Part shown: piece by piece, positions 1 to 7,576 of the stretch
Layout of the letters: each line of letters begins with the position of its first letter
How positions within the stretch are numbered: the stretch's first letter is position 1
From: Bacteroidales bacterium
Lineage (GTDB): Bacteria; Bacteroidota; Bacteroidia; Bacteroidales; VadinHA17
Assembly (NCBI GenBank): GCA_025455395.1
Contig: JALOMO010000044.1
Coordinates: 1-46,114 of the forward strand
Reading direction: 5' to 3'
DNA: 46,114 nt
Notes under the pieces: model-generated
Told to the model about the DNA's origin: nothing
Database searches by the model: none
What the model saw: the letters and a program-made list of their open reading frames with translations, nothing else
Position numbers and translations under genes: made by a program

Positions 1-1252
1 AGGAAATTCTGGCGCCAAGCAGACGCAGGTATTCAAAAAACTCCGGAAATGATTTATTGATAGCTTCGGCACCTGTTATGGTTACCTCTCCCCTGCTGCC
101 CAGGGCCATTACTGCGGCCATCATTGCAATGCGGTGGTCATTGAATGAAGAGACAACAGCCCCGCGTACCTCTCCGCCGTCAATCAGCAGGTCGTCACCC
201 TCGACCCGTGCAGAGATGTTCATGGCAGCCAGAACATCAATAATCGCTCTGGACCGGTTACTTTCCTTATGTGCCAGCCTGCTGACTCCTGAGATTCTGG
301 AGGTGCCTTTGCAGTAAGCTGCCAGGGCAGCAAGGGGTGGGAATAGATCGGGTGAGTCGGCAGCCTCAAACGTAAAGGCTTTCAAGGGGGATTGGATTGA
401 GGTTATCATCCCGGCATCTGCAACTAATTTAGCACCGGATTTACGAAGAACATCAACAACAGCCATGTCAGCCTGGAGACTGTCAGGGATAAGGTTTGTC
501 AAGGTAACCTTACCGGCAATGGCTCCGGCAACAAGCAGAAAAGCTGCCCCGCTCCAGTCGCCCTCAACAATATATTCGCGGGCCTTGTATTTCTGGTTAC
601 CAGGGACTTTAAACCTGGTAAAGGAGTTATTCTCAATCGAGATCCCAAAATCCTCCAGAAGCTTAACAGTAAGGCTTATATAGGGTCTGCTTTTAAGGTT
701 GTGAACTATTATTTCGCTGTCAGAACTGAGTAATGGAAGTGCCATCAGCAGGCCGGTCAGCAGTTGGGAGCCGGCAGAACCGTCAATTGAAATTGTCCCG
801 GGTGATAACTCGCCTGTCAGGGTAACAGGGAGGTGCCCCCCGCTTGTCTCAACCCTGACACCCATCTGCTCAAGGGCATCCTTTATCATCAATACAGGCC
901 TGCCGGTGAGTGACCCTTCTCCTGTAAATGTTACCTCTCTTCTAAGCAGTACTGCCAGGGGTGCAAACATCCTCATAGCGAGGCCTGACTCACCGCAATG
1001 GAGGGTAACCGGGGAAGAGCCAGGTCTTAGACCTGACTCTATCATAAGGGCATCACCGTTTCGGGTTACAGATGCACCCAATGACTCAGCCATACCAGTT
1101 GCAGCCACTGCATCGCTGCAATATGACGGATTACGAATGACAGTGGTGCCCTGTGAAAGAAGTCCTGCCGCTATGGCCCTCTGCGTGAGACTTTTGCTGG
1201 GCGGGGCATTGACAGTACCTATCAGATGCGATGGATGTATGGTGATTTTCAT
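1..1252 (-). CDS. aroA: 3-phosphoshikimate 1-carboxyvinyltransferase (EPSP synthase), 3' end cut by window edge
   Basis: This gene is absent from the ORF track because it runs off the window, but the minus frame is open from the ATG at 1252 to base 2 (417 codons, almost the full ~427 aa of the family). It should transfer the enolpyruvyl group of PEP to shikimate-3-phosphate in the cytoplasm. Visible landmarks are the N-terminal PPSKSLTQRA (family xSKSxxxRA), GSAGSQLLTGLLMA (S3P-binding S-x-S-Q region), GDWSGAAFLL, and NDHRMAMM near the C-terminus. The PEP-loop segment reads CGESGLAMRM where E. coli has GNAGTAMRP, so the Thr97 and Pro101 equivalents are Leu and Met. It is the last gene seen in the aromatic operon, 48 nt after the DAHP synthase-chorismate mutase stop, so probably co-transcribed. 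Only the last residues and stop are missing. Confidence 0.93.
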   Translation of the reverse strand, partial: MKITIHPSHLIGTVNAPPSKSLTQRAIAAGLLSQGTTVIRNPSYCSDAVAATGMAESLGASVTRNGDALMIESGLRPGSSPVTLHCGESGLAMRMFAPLAVLLRREVTFTGEGSLTGRPVLMIKDALEQMGVRVETSGGHLPVTLTGELSPGTISIDGSAGSQLLTGLLMALPLLSSDSEIIVHNLKSRPYISLTVKLLEDFGISIENNSFTRFKVPGNQKYKAREYIVEGDWSGAAFLLVAGAIAGKVTLTNLIPDSLQADMAVVDVLRKSGAKLVADAGMITSIQSPLKAFTFEAADSPDLFPPLAALAAYCKGTSRISGVSRLAHKESNRSRAIIDVLAAMNISARVEGDDLLIDGGEVRGAVVSSFNDHRIAMMAAVMALGSRGEVTITGAEAINKSFPEFFEYLRLLGARIS

Positions 1253-1300
1253 CTTGTTAATTTCCAACAGGATTTATTCGTGAGTATTCACCATGCGAAT

Positions 1301-2413
1301 TTATGCTTCTTTCATCACTTTCATCTGGTGATTTATTGATTCCTGGTGTATTGCTTCAAGAATCACCGTAATGAAATCAGAAGAGAGCCCTCTTTTCTCT
1401 CCCTTTTCTATTGCTCTGGTAAGGATCTCCTTCCACCGAGCGCTCTGAAGAATTGTAATATTATGTTCTTTCTTGTACTTTCCTATAGTCTCCGCAACCA
1501 GCATACGGCTCTCGAGAATGTCAAGAAGCTGATCATCATAAATATCTATCTGACTTCTTAGTTCGTGAAGTGCATTGATGAAGTCAGAATCCTTCGTTTC
1601 CGGGTCTCTGAGCACTATCTGGCTGATAAGTTGTACAAGGTCAGAGGGTGTGAGTTGTTGTTTCTTGTCGCTCAGGGCGTTGTCAGGGTCAATATGAGAT
1701 TCGATCATCAGACCGTCGTAGTTGAGGTCCATCGCCTTCTGAGCAAGATCGAGGATGAATTTTCGGTGACCGCCCATATGACTTGGGTCGCAAAGAAGGG
1801 GTATATCAGGTATTCTCTGCCGCAGTTCGATGGCAATCTGCCATTTGGGCTGGTTACGGTAGGCTGTTTTCTCATAAGATGAGAATCCCCTGTGAATAGC
1901 ACCAACGTGCTTAATTCCTGCCTTACAGAGCCTCTCAACAGCTCCCACCCAGAGGTCGGGTTCAGGATTTATGGGGTTCTTGACCATGACCATTGTATTA
2001 ACACCCTGCAGCGCGTCTGAGATAGACTGCATTGCAAACGGATTAACAGAAGTCCTGGCACCGATCCACAGGATATCAATACCAAATTTAAGAGCTTCAT
2101 ATACATGTTTCTCAGTAGCGACTTCAACGGCAGTCGGCAGGCCATAATGCTCTTTAACCTGTTTCAGCCATTTAAGCCCCTCGGTTCCTACTCCTTCAAA
2201 CGAGTCTGGTCGTGTTCTGGGTTTCCACATCCCTGCGCGAAAGACATCTACTCTGCCTGACTCTGCAAGCAGCCTGGCAGTCTCCATCACCTGCTCTTCC
2301 GTCTCAGCACTGCATGGACCGGCAACCATCAGAGGTCTCTGCTTATATACTTTCCAGTTCTTCATCGGTACTATATCAAGTACCTTCTCCACCTCTTTTA
2401 TTTTTGTTTTCAT
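1301..2413 (-). CDS. Bifunctional 3-deoxy-7-phosphoheptulonate synthase / chorismate mutase
   Basis: A 370 aa fusion. Residues ~25-265 form a type I-beta DAHP synthase barrel (LMVAGPCSAE, FRAGMWKPRTRPDSFEG, GAIHRGF, CDPSHMGG), which condenses PEP with erythrose-4-phosphate. Residues ~280-365 are an AroQ-type chorismate mutase helix bundle (LRSQIDIYDDQLLDILESRM, then KK and HQESI), converting chorismate to prephenate. Thus one chain catalyses the first pathway step and the first committed Phe/Tyr step; in related fusions the mutase domain also contributes to feedback control by prephenate or chorismate (family knowledge, not visible here). It lies 25 nt after the prephenate dehydrogenase gene and 48 nt before aroA on the same strand. 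The ATG at 2413 is preceded by no strong Shine-Dalgarno, as usual in this phylum. Confidence 0.95.
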   Translation of the reverse strand: MKTKIKEVEKVLDIVPMKNWKVYKQRPLMVAGPCSAETEEQVMETARLLAESGRVDVFRAGMWKPRTRPDSFEGVGTEGLKWLKQVKEHYGLPTAVEVATEKHVYEALKFGIDILWIGARTSVNPFAMQSISDALQGVNTMVMVKNPINPEPDLWVGAVERLCKAGIKHVGAIHRGFSSYEKTAYRNQPKWQIAIELRQRIPDIPLLCDPSHMGGHRKFILDLAQKAMDLNYDGLMIESHIDPDNALSDKKQQLTPSDLVQLISQIVLRDPETKDSDFINALHELRSQIDIYDDQLLDILESRMLVAETIGKYKKEHNITILQSARWKEILTRAIEKGEKRGLSSDFITVILEAIHQESINHQMKVMKEA

Positions 2414-2438
2414 ATTAGTATTGTATGATAGTAATTTT

Positions 2439-3299
2439 TCAGTTTAGTATACGTGTTACCGCATTGGCTGTTATGATCAGTTCTCTGAGAGAAGCGGAGT
2501 CACCCGCTTCAATATATTTCTTAAACAGGTTCATCTTTTCAATATAAGTATCAATTGCTTCAATTATTGACTTTGCGTTGCCAGTGAAGATAGGCGCCCA
2601 GGTTTCGGCTTTGCTCTTTGAGAGCCTGACAGTGCTTTCGAACCCGCCAGCGGCAAGGGATAGAATATTCTTTTCGTCCTTTTCCTTTTCCAGGACACAC
2701 AGGGCAAGGGCGAAGGATGTTATATGGGATATATGCGAGACATAGGCTACATGAATATCATGTTCTGTTGAGTTCATAAACTGAAGCTTCATGTGAAGGG
2801 ACTGAAACAGTGCGGTGATGAGATGGAGAGCATCATTATCGCTACGTTCCGGATCACATATTATCGCCACCTTGTCGGTGAAGAGCGAGTCGATTGCAGC
2901 TGCCGGCCCCGAATATTCGGTACCAGCCATCGGATGGGCTGAGACATATCTTCCCCTTGCCGGATGATGGGCTACCGTGGCAGCTATATCTGCCTTTGTT
3001 GAACCCATGTCAGTGACCACTTTGTCTGTGCCGGCGATCATATTGAGTACCTGGGGCAGCAATATGCAATTGGTGTCGACGGGAGTACAAAGCAGAGTGA
3101 TATCTGCATTTTTAACAGCCTCCTCAAGCGGCAGAAATTCATCAGCGAGTCCGCGGTACATAGATATGGTACAATGCTGCTGATTGTTATCCACTCCAAT
3201 AATCTTACCCGTAAAGCCATTTGATCTCAATCCCTTTGCCAGGGAACCCCCGATCAAACCAAGTCCAACAATGGATATTGTAACTTTCATTTTCGTCAT
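2439..3299 (-). CDS. tyrA: Prephenate dehydrogenase (TyrA-type)
   Basis: A 286 aa cytoplasmic NAD(P)-dependent dehydrogenase that oxidatively decarboxylates prephenate toward 4-hydroxyphenylpyruvate and tyrosine. The N-terminal Rossmann motif is VGLGLIGGSLAKGL (residues ~10-23), followed by LLCTPVD and the family signature SAHPMAGTEYSG, containing the His of the HPMAG motif; the rest is the all-helical dimerisation domain. No ACT domain is present, so tyrosine feedback would have to act elsewhere. The start overlaps the stop of the upstream aminotransferase by 4 nt (ATGA type), indicating translational coupling; a second ATG lies three codons in. No prephenate dehydratase gene is present in this operon as seen. 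Confidence 0.93.
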   Translation of the reverse strand: MTKMKVTISIVGLGLIGGSLAKGLRSNGFTGKIIGVDNNQQHCTISMYRGLADEFLPLEEAVKNADITLLCTPVDTNCILLPQVLNMIAGTDKVVTDMGSTKADIAATVAHHPARGRYVSAHPMAGTEYSGPAAAIDSLFTDKVAIICDPERSDNDALHLITALFQSLHMKLQFMNSTEHDIHVAYVSHISHITSFALALCVLEKEKDEKNILSLAAGGFESTVRLSKSKAETWAPIFTGNAKSIIEAIDTYIEKMNLFKKYIEAGDSASLRELIITANAVTRILN

Positions 3300-4477
3300 C
3301 TTGATAGGTTTAACATGTGCTTTATCCGGTCATTTGCCTCATTAATAACAGCTTCTTTGGAACAGAGAGATATTCTTACATAGTTGTTGCCATTACTGCC
3401 GAAGACAGAGCCCGGAGTGATAAAAACATAAGCTTCATTCAGAATCTTTTCTGCAAGTTCATCTCCATCCTTCCAGTTGGCAGGTACTCTCCCCCAGAGA
3501 AAAAGTCCTGACTGCTCCGGGTCATAAGAACAGCCGAGCGTGCTCATAAGCTCCTCTGCAGCCCTTCTCCTGTCGCGGTAAATTTTATTCAGTTCATTGT
3601 ACCATGTCTTCGGGGCTGAGAGCGCTGCGACGGCTGCTGCCTGGAGAGGCTGAAACATCCCCGAATCCATATTGCTTTTAACTTTCAGGATGGCATTGAT
3701 AAAATCAGCGCGACCGGCGACCATACCTATCCTCCAGCCGGCCATATTATGTGATTTGCTCAGTGAGTTAAGCTCAAGAGCAACATCCCTGGCCCCGTCA
3801 GCAGAGAATATGCTTAAGGGGTTATCATTCAGGATAAAGCTGTATGGATTATCATTGCAGAGCAGAATACCGTGCCTGCCCGCAAACGAGACAAGATTGC
3901 TGAAGATCTCCTGTGATGCTTTTCTGCCTGTGGGCATATGAGGGTAGTTTATCCACATTATTTTTACATGGTTTAACCCTGCATCTTCAATCTCTTTCAA
4001 GTCAGGAACCCAGCCGTTTTCCCGGGTCAGATTATAATATCTTACAATACCCCCGGCAAGTTTTGTTGCTGCCTCATATGTAGGGTATCCCGGATTGGGA
4101 ATAAGAACTTCATCGCCAGGATCAAGGAAAGCCATGCTGATATGCATGATCCCCTCTTTGGAGCCCATCAGCGGTAGTATCTCATCAACCGGGTTCAGGT
4201 CAGTATCGAACCACTTGTTGTACCACTGAGCAAATGCAGTGCGCAGGCCGGGGATACCGATATAGCTCTGGTAACCATGGTTGGCAGGATTTAAGGAGTT
4301 CTGATGAAGAACCTGAATAACATCCCCGGAGGGAGAAAGATCGGGGCTTCCGATTCCGAGGCTGATGACATTGATTCCGTTTTGCCTCATGGCAGCTATC
4401 TGCTTGAGTTTACTGGAGAAATAGTACTCCTGTACAAGGTTAGCTCGTGCTGCGGGTTTAATTGTAACTTGTTTCAT
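3296..4477 (-). CDS. PLP-dependent class I/II aminotransferase (aromatic/aspartate type)
   Basis: A 393 aa fold-type I aminotransferase. The PLP Schiff-base lysine is in SLSKSHNMAGWRIG; other landmarks are GIGSPDL near the N-terminus, HGYQSYIGIPGLR, the NPGYPTY segment, NYPHMPTG and a C-terminal VRISLC containing the carboxylate-binding Arg. The length is normal for the family. Its position as first structural gene of an aromatic operon, translationally coupled to prephenate dehydrogenase, suggests it transaminates phenylpyruvate and 4-hydroxyphenylpyruvate (or prephenate); the sequence alone would also fit LL-diaminopimelate or aspartate aminotransferase-like enzymes. The ATG lies only 3 nt after the T-run of a terminator hairpin, so its expression should depend on attenuation (see leader features). 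Confidence 0.9.
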   Translation of the reverse strand: MKQVTIKPAARANLVQEYYFSSKLKQIAAMRQNGINVISLGIGSPDLSPSGDVIQVLHQNSLNPANHGYQSYIGIPGLRTAFAQWYNKWFDTDLNPVDEILPLMGSKEGIMHISMAFLDPGDEVLIPNPGYPTYEAATKLAGGIVRYYNLTRENGWVPDLKEIEDAGLNHVKIMWINYPHMPTGRKASQEIFSNLVSFAGRHGILLCNDNPYSFILNDNPLSIFSADGARDVALELNSLSKSHNMAGWRIGMVAGRADFINAILKVKSNMDSGMFQPLQAAAVAALSAPKTWYNELNKIYRDRRRAAEELMSTLGCSYDPEQSGLFLWGRVPANWKDGDELAEKILNEAYVFITPGSVFGSNGNNYVRISLCSKEAVINEANDRIKHMLNLSR

Positions 4478-4480
4478 ATC

Positions 4481-4507
4481 AAAAAAAAAGTCCCGTTCTC
4501 GCGGGAC
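4481..4507 (-). terminator. Attenuator terminator hairpin in the aromatic operon leader
   Basis: On the minus strand, GTCCCG - CGAGAA - CGGGAC forms a 6-bp GC-rich stem with a 6-nt loop, followed immediately by nine T residues and then the aminotransferase ATG. A copy of the 3' arm core, GGGACT (4555-4560), lies at codons 22-23 of the leader peptide and can pair with GGTCCC (4503-4508), the 5' arm of the terminator. This offers a mutually exclusive antiterminator. A ribosome stalled on the Phe/Tyr codons would leave GGGACT free, whereas one reaching the TAG stop would cover it. Confidence 0.8.
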
Positions 4508-4548
4508 CTCTCTGTTTATATTTCTGTATTATTTAATACACTATACAA

Positions 4549-4623
4549 CTATTCAGTCCCTCTTCCTTTCTGATAATAGAAAAAGTTAAACGAATAGGTA
4601 TATTTTGCAGTTTTGCCTGTCAT
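4549..4623 (-). CDS. Phe/Tyr-rich leader peptide of the aromatic operon
   Basis: This 24-codon ORF is too short for the ORF track. It reads ATG to TAG and contains four Tyr and three Phe codons, seven of them within a ten-codon block (YTYSFNFFYY). It ends 72 nt before the aminotransferase start and is followed by a Rho-independent terminator. Such aromatic-rich peptides upstream of a terminator are the hallmark of ribosome-mediated attenuation (pheA, pheST and trp leaders). No other function is expected. It contains no Trp codon, which fits regulation by Phe and Tyr supply. No clear ribosome binding site precedes the ATG. Novel as an annotation here; expression is inferred. Confidence 0.8.
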   Translation of the reverse strand: MTGKTAKYTYSFNFFYYQKGRGTE

Positions 4624-4680
4624 ATCAGGTGCTAAAGTACAAAAAAACTCATACGTTGATTCCCCGGAGACAAATTAAAA

Positions 4681-4688
4681 TAATTTTG
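4681..4688 (+). promoter_or_regulatory. Candidate -7 promoter element for the CYTH gene
   Basis: TAATTTTG matches the Bacteroidota -7 consensus TAnnTTTG exactly and lies 31 nt before the ATG at 4720. A TTG occurs at 4656-4658, 22 nt upstream, slightly longer than the usual ~19-21. Inferred from consensus only. Confidence 0.45.
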
Positions 4689-4719
4689 TATACGGTGTTA
4701 AAGTAAAACCTCCAGCAAT

Positions 4720-5190
4720 ATGGCAATAGAAATTGAGAGAAAATTCCTGGTGACAGGGGATTTCAGGAATGAGGTCATTGAATCAGTAAATATCAGACAA
4801 GGTTACCTGGCGTCTGCACCGGAGCGTACTGTAAGAGTAAGGATAAAGGGCAACAGGGGATTTCTGACTGTGAAGGGAAAGACCGATGCCTCAGGTATAG
4901 GGAGGTTTGAATGGGAAAAGGAGATTGACAATGATGAGGCTGAGGATCTGTTGAACCTTTGTGAGCCCGGTATCATTGAGAAGACAAGGCACATAATTTA
5001 TGCGGGTAGCCATACATTTGAGGTGGACGAGTTTCGGGGGGAAAACAGCGGATTGATTATTGCTGAGGTCGAGCTCACATCTGCCGGGGAGGCTTTTGAT
5101 AAACCGTCATGGCTTGGACCTGAGGTTACCCATGACCATCGATACTACAACGCATGGTTGTCAAAGAATCCTTTTCGTCTCTGGAAATAG
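4720..5190 (+). CDS. CYTH domain protein (triphosphate tunnel metalloenzyme)
   Basis: A 156 aa cytoplasmic protein, full length for a single CYTH domain. It begins with the diagnostic ExExK motif (EIERK, residues 4-8), followed by the tunnel residues RVRIKG, LTVKGK, FEWEKEI, then HTFEVDEF and IIAEVEL, alternating basic and acidic strands that bind triphosphate and divalent metal. Members hydrolyse inorganic tripolyphosphate, thiamine triphosphate or similar; class IV adenylate cyclases belong to the same superfamily, so the exact substrate is not determined. It is transcribed divergently from the aromatic operon. A VTC-domain protein of the same fold lies at 8230-9006, so triphosphate or polyphosphate chemistry appears twice in this region. 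Confidence 0.9.
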   Translation: MAIEIERKFLVTGDFRNEVIESVNIRQGYLASAPERTVRVRIKGNRGFLTVKGKTDASGIGRFEWEKEIDNDEAEDLLNLCEPGIIEKTRHIIYAGSHTFEVDEFRGENSGLIIAEVELTSAGEAFDKPSWLGPEVTHDHRYYNAWLSKNPFRLWK

Positions 5191-5269
5191 GAAATTCTTC
5201 CGGCACAGGGTGCAACTTGTAAAGGAAAGATAAATTGCTACATTTATAAAAAAACTCCGGACCCTTAAA

Positions 5270-5800
5270 ATGAAATTGAGGAAGGCAGATATAATGAAGT
5301 GGGTCATCGGATTCCTGCTGGTTGCTGTTGCCGTCACTATCGCATCATTAACGGTAGGCCGTGACATCTACTACGGGTCACGTGAAAACGGGTTATGGTC
5401 CTTCGCAATAGTAAATGCCGCGGGATATCTTTTTTTCCTATTCATGCCCGTGGAGCTGGCCTTCATCTACTATCTGTCGGGAGACATCAGCATCTGGGCT
5501 CTAAACTTCGTTGCTCTTGGCACAGCCATCCTGTCACAGTCAATCGATTATCTTATAGGATACATTCTCAGTGATAAAATCATTGACAGTCTTATCGGTC
5601 GCAGACGGTATGAAAAGGCAGAGGACAGGATAAGGAAGTACGGAAACATAGCAATACTGGTATTCAATGCCCTGCCTCTCTCCTCGCCTGTTATATCCCT
5701 TGCGGCAGGTATGCTCCGTCACAGGATACTCGATGCGTTAATCTGGACTGTTGCAGGGCTGGTCATGAAATACCTGCTACTTACAATAGTGTTTTCTTAG
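5270..5800 (+). CDS. VTT/DedA-like (SNARE-associated) membrane protein
   Basis: A 176 aa integral membrane protein with hydrophobic segments at residues ~9-27, ~42-62, ~72-95, ~125-145 and ~155-175. Between the third and fourth is an amphipathic stretch (YEKAEDRIRKYG) followed by a FNALPLSSPVISLAAG segment, the pattern of the VTT domain, in which a re-entrant loop carries the conserved R/P and AG residues. VTT proteins act in lipid scrambling (undecaprenyl-phosphate recycling in bacteria); the assignment here rests on the pattern and is moderate. A second ATG at 5294, preceded by AGGAAGG at Shine-Dalgarno spacing, may be the true start and would give 168 aa. It stands 79 nt after the CYTH gene on the same strand. 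Confidence 0.7.
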   Translation: MKLRKADIMKWVIGFLLVAVAVTIASLTVGRDIYYGSRENGLWSFAIVNAAGYLFFLFMPVELAFIYYLSGDISIWALNFVALGTAILSQSIDYLIGYILSDKIIDSLIGRRRYEKAEDRIRKYGNIAILVFNALPLSSPVISLAAGMLRHRILDALIWTVAGLVMKYLLLTIVFS

Positions 5801-5873
5801 CTTCTCACCGGAGCCGGGAGGTTAATCTGATAAGTTCAAGATCAGAGGTACTTAAAGGCATGGTGAAGAAGAC

Positions 5874-6788
5874 TTAAAGCGGAAATTTTACCCCGGTAAG
5901 TGTTTCTGACATTTTCCACAGTAGTGCAGCCTGATCAGGCTTAAAGAGTTTCTTTGATTCGTCAGTAACTATCGGATAACCTCTGGTGCCATTTGGTCCG
6001 TCAGGTCCGATATATTCGCCACCCTTCAGACCTGGTTCCGTAGCTGCGTACAGAGTAGGCAGCGAACCCATCTCAGCTGACTGGATAAATAATTTCATAA
6101 GTTGTTTAACAAGCCACCCTGCCTCTTTCCCGGAGCCCCTTGATATCAGGTTTGTTGCACTGACACCAGGGTGGCAGGCAATGCTGATCAAACCATTTGC
6201 TGAACCATTGATACGATTCTGCAGTTCAATGGCAAAAAGCAGGTTACACAGTTTACTCTGCCTGTAGAATGTCATCGGGTTATATCCCTTTGATCCGTCG
6301 AGGTTATCAAAATTGATCTTTGCTTTTCTTGCGGCAATGCTGCTTACAGTCACTATTCGCGACCCGGGTGTGGCTGACAGCAGGGGGAGCAAATGTCCGG
6401 TAAGTGCAAAATGGCCGAGGTGGTTGACACCAAACTGCAGCTCAAAACCCTGTTCTGTCTTTCGGTACGGTGGCACCATTACTCCCGCATTATTTATCAG
6501 TATATCAAGGTTATTGAACCTGACCGAGAATTCCTCTGCAAATTGCCTCACTGATTTCAGGTCTCCCAGATCGAGATGCATCACTGTTACATTTGCATCA
6601 GGGTGCGAGTCTTTAATTTTTGTGGCTGCCTTCTCGCCTTTGTCAATGGTCCTGACAGCAAGTATTACCTCAGCACCTTTCGCAGCCAGCTTGACAGCCG
6701 CCTCATACCCGATACCGCTGGCTCCGCCTGTTATAATAACCCTTTTCCCGTTAAGATCACCTATCCGGTCTGCATCCCATTTTGTCAT
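5874..6788 (-). CDS. Short-chain dehydrogenase/reductase family oxidoreductase
   Basis: A 304 aa classical SDR of the retinol-dehydrogenase/WWOX-like group. Visible features are the cofactor loop TGGASGIG (residues ~19-26), LDLGD, the NNAGVMV strand, a catalytic Ser in TVSSIAA, and the catalytic YxxxK as YRQSK. It should reduce or oxidise a carbonyl/alcohol with NAD(P)H in the cytoplasm; the substrate cannot be read from the sequence. It is a single gene transcribed toward the VTT gene (convergent, 73 nt apart), with no obvious partner. The region 6789-6898 upstream holds no further gene. Confidence 0.88.
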   Translation of the reverse strand: MTKWDADRIGDLNGKRVIITGGASGIGYEAAVKLAAKGAEVILAVRTIDKGEKAATKIKDSHPDANVTVMHLDLGDLKSVRQFAEEFSVRFNNLDILINNAGVMVPPYRKTEQGFELQFGVNHLGHFALTGHLLPLLSATPGSRIVTVSSIAARKAKINFDNLDGSKGYNPMTFYRQSKLCNLLFAIELQNRINGSANGLISIACHPGVSATNLISRGSGKEAGWLVKQLMKLFIQSAEMGSLPTLYAATEPGLKGGEYIGPDGPNGTRGYPIVTDESKKLFKPDQAALLWKMSETLTGVKFPL

Positions 6789-6898
6789 TTCGATTTATTC
6801 TTTTAATAAGCACAACAAGCTTCTTTCTGAATTGTTCCCGTAAAGCCGGAGTATAGATAATACGAAATATCTAACTTCATTAATATCGGATAGCAATG

Positions 6899-7576
6899 TC
6901 AGAAGCTTAAAGCATAATTGACTGTGATAATATTTCTGTAGGCTGGTTTTGTAATATTACTTACATGATAAAGGTATTCCAGACCGATTGCGCTATGCTT
7001 AAAGATTCCATATTCTGCACCGATTGTATACCTTGTTTCTTCAATGAAAATATCATTATCGGCAAACATCTGGTTCCATACTTCAATGTTGGCATAGGGT
7101 TTCAGGGGGAGCCCCTTGACATCATAATCAACTTCAAATCTTGTCCTGCTGAACCAGATCGGCTTCTCGTCCTCCGGATCTTTAATATAGGTTTTTGTCT
7201 GTTCCTGGAATCTGTACCTGAGAGATAATGTAAACCTTCCCACCGGCATGTCACCTTTTGCCTGCAGCGCCCAGCGGTGTCTTGCATAATAATCCCCGTC
7301 TTTTTCCATCTTCATGATGAACCGGTAATAAACACCCGCGGAGAAATACTTATTGAATTTGTACCTGATCCCCGGCTCAAGATACCAGGAATCTATCTCT
7401 GAGGCATCATTAACCGTTCTGAGACAAGCTTCGAAATCAGCCCTGAAACCTTTGGCAAAATTGTAATCTGCTTTTAAATCATACCATATCCCGAAATCTG
7501 AATCCTGTGCTTTCAATAAGGAAGAGAGCAGAACGAACAGAGGGAGCAGAATGAACCTTCTATTCATCATCGTCAT
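6899..7576 (-). CDS. DUF2490 family outer membrane protein
   Basis: A 225 aa protein with a signal peptide (hydrophobic core ILLPLFVLLSSLL, cleavage near KAQ-DS) and alternating aromatic/hydrophobic beta strands ending in a terminal aromatic residue (NYALSF), the pattern of a small outer-membrane beta-barrel. The composition and motifs (SWYLEPGIRYKF, ARHRWALQ, RFEVDY) match DUF2490. No function is known for the family. It is the last gene of the VTC-DUF4956 operon; its start overlaps the DUF4956 gene by 17 nt, and a second in-frame ATG at 7567 is equally possible. Co-transcription with a polyphosphate-polymerase-like domain suggests an envelope-linked role. Confidence 0.8.
   Translation of the reverse strand: MTMMNRRFILLPLFVLLSSLLKAQDSDFGIWYDLKADYNFAKGFRADFEACLRTVNDASEIDSWYLEPGIRYKFNKYFSAGVYYRFIMKMEKDGDYYARHRWALQAKGDMPVGRFTLSLRYRFQEQTKTYIKDPEDEKPIWFSRTRFEVDYDVKGLPLKPYANIEVWNQMFADNDIFIEETRYTIGAEYGIFKHSAIGLEYLYHVSNITKPAYRNIITVNYALSF

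Noticed and set aside
57-1283. Plus-strand ORFs of 86, 72 and 125 aa
   Set aside because: They are antisense shadows of aroA, which is continuous on the minus strand but missing from the ORF track because it runs off the window.
4632-4639. Minus-strand TACTTTAG as promoter of the aromatic operon
   Set aside because: It matches TAnnTTTG at 7 of 8, but would start transcription only about two bases before the leader ATG. The true promoter remains unresolved.
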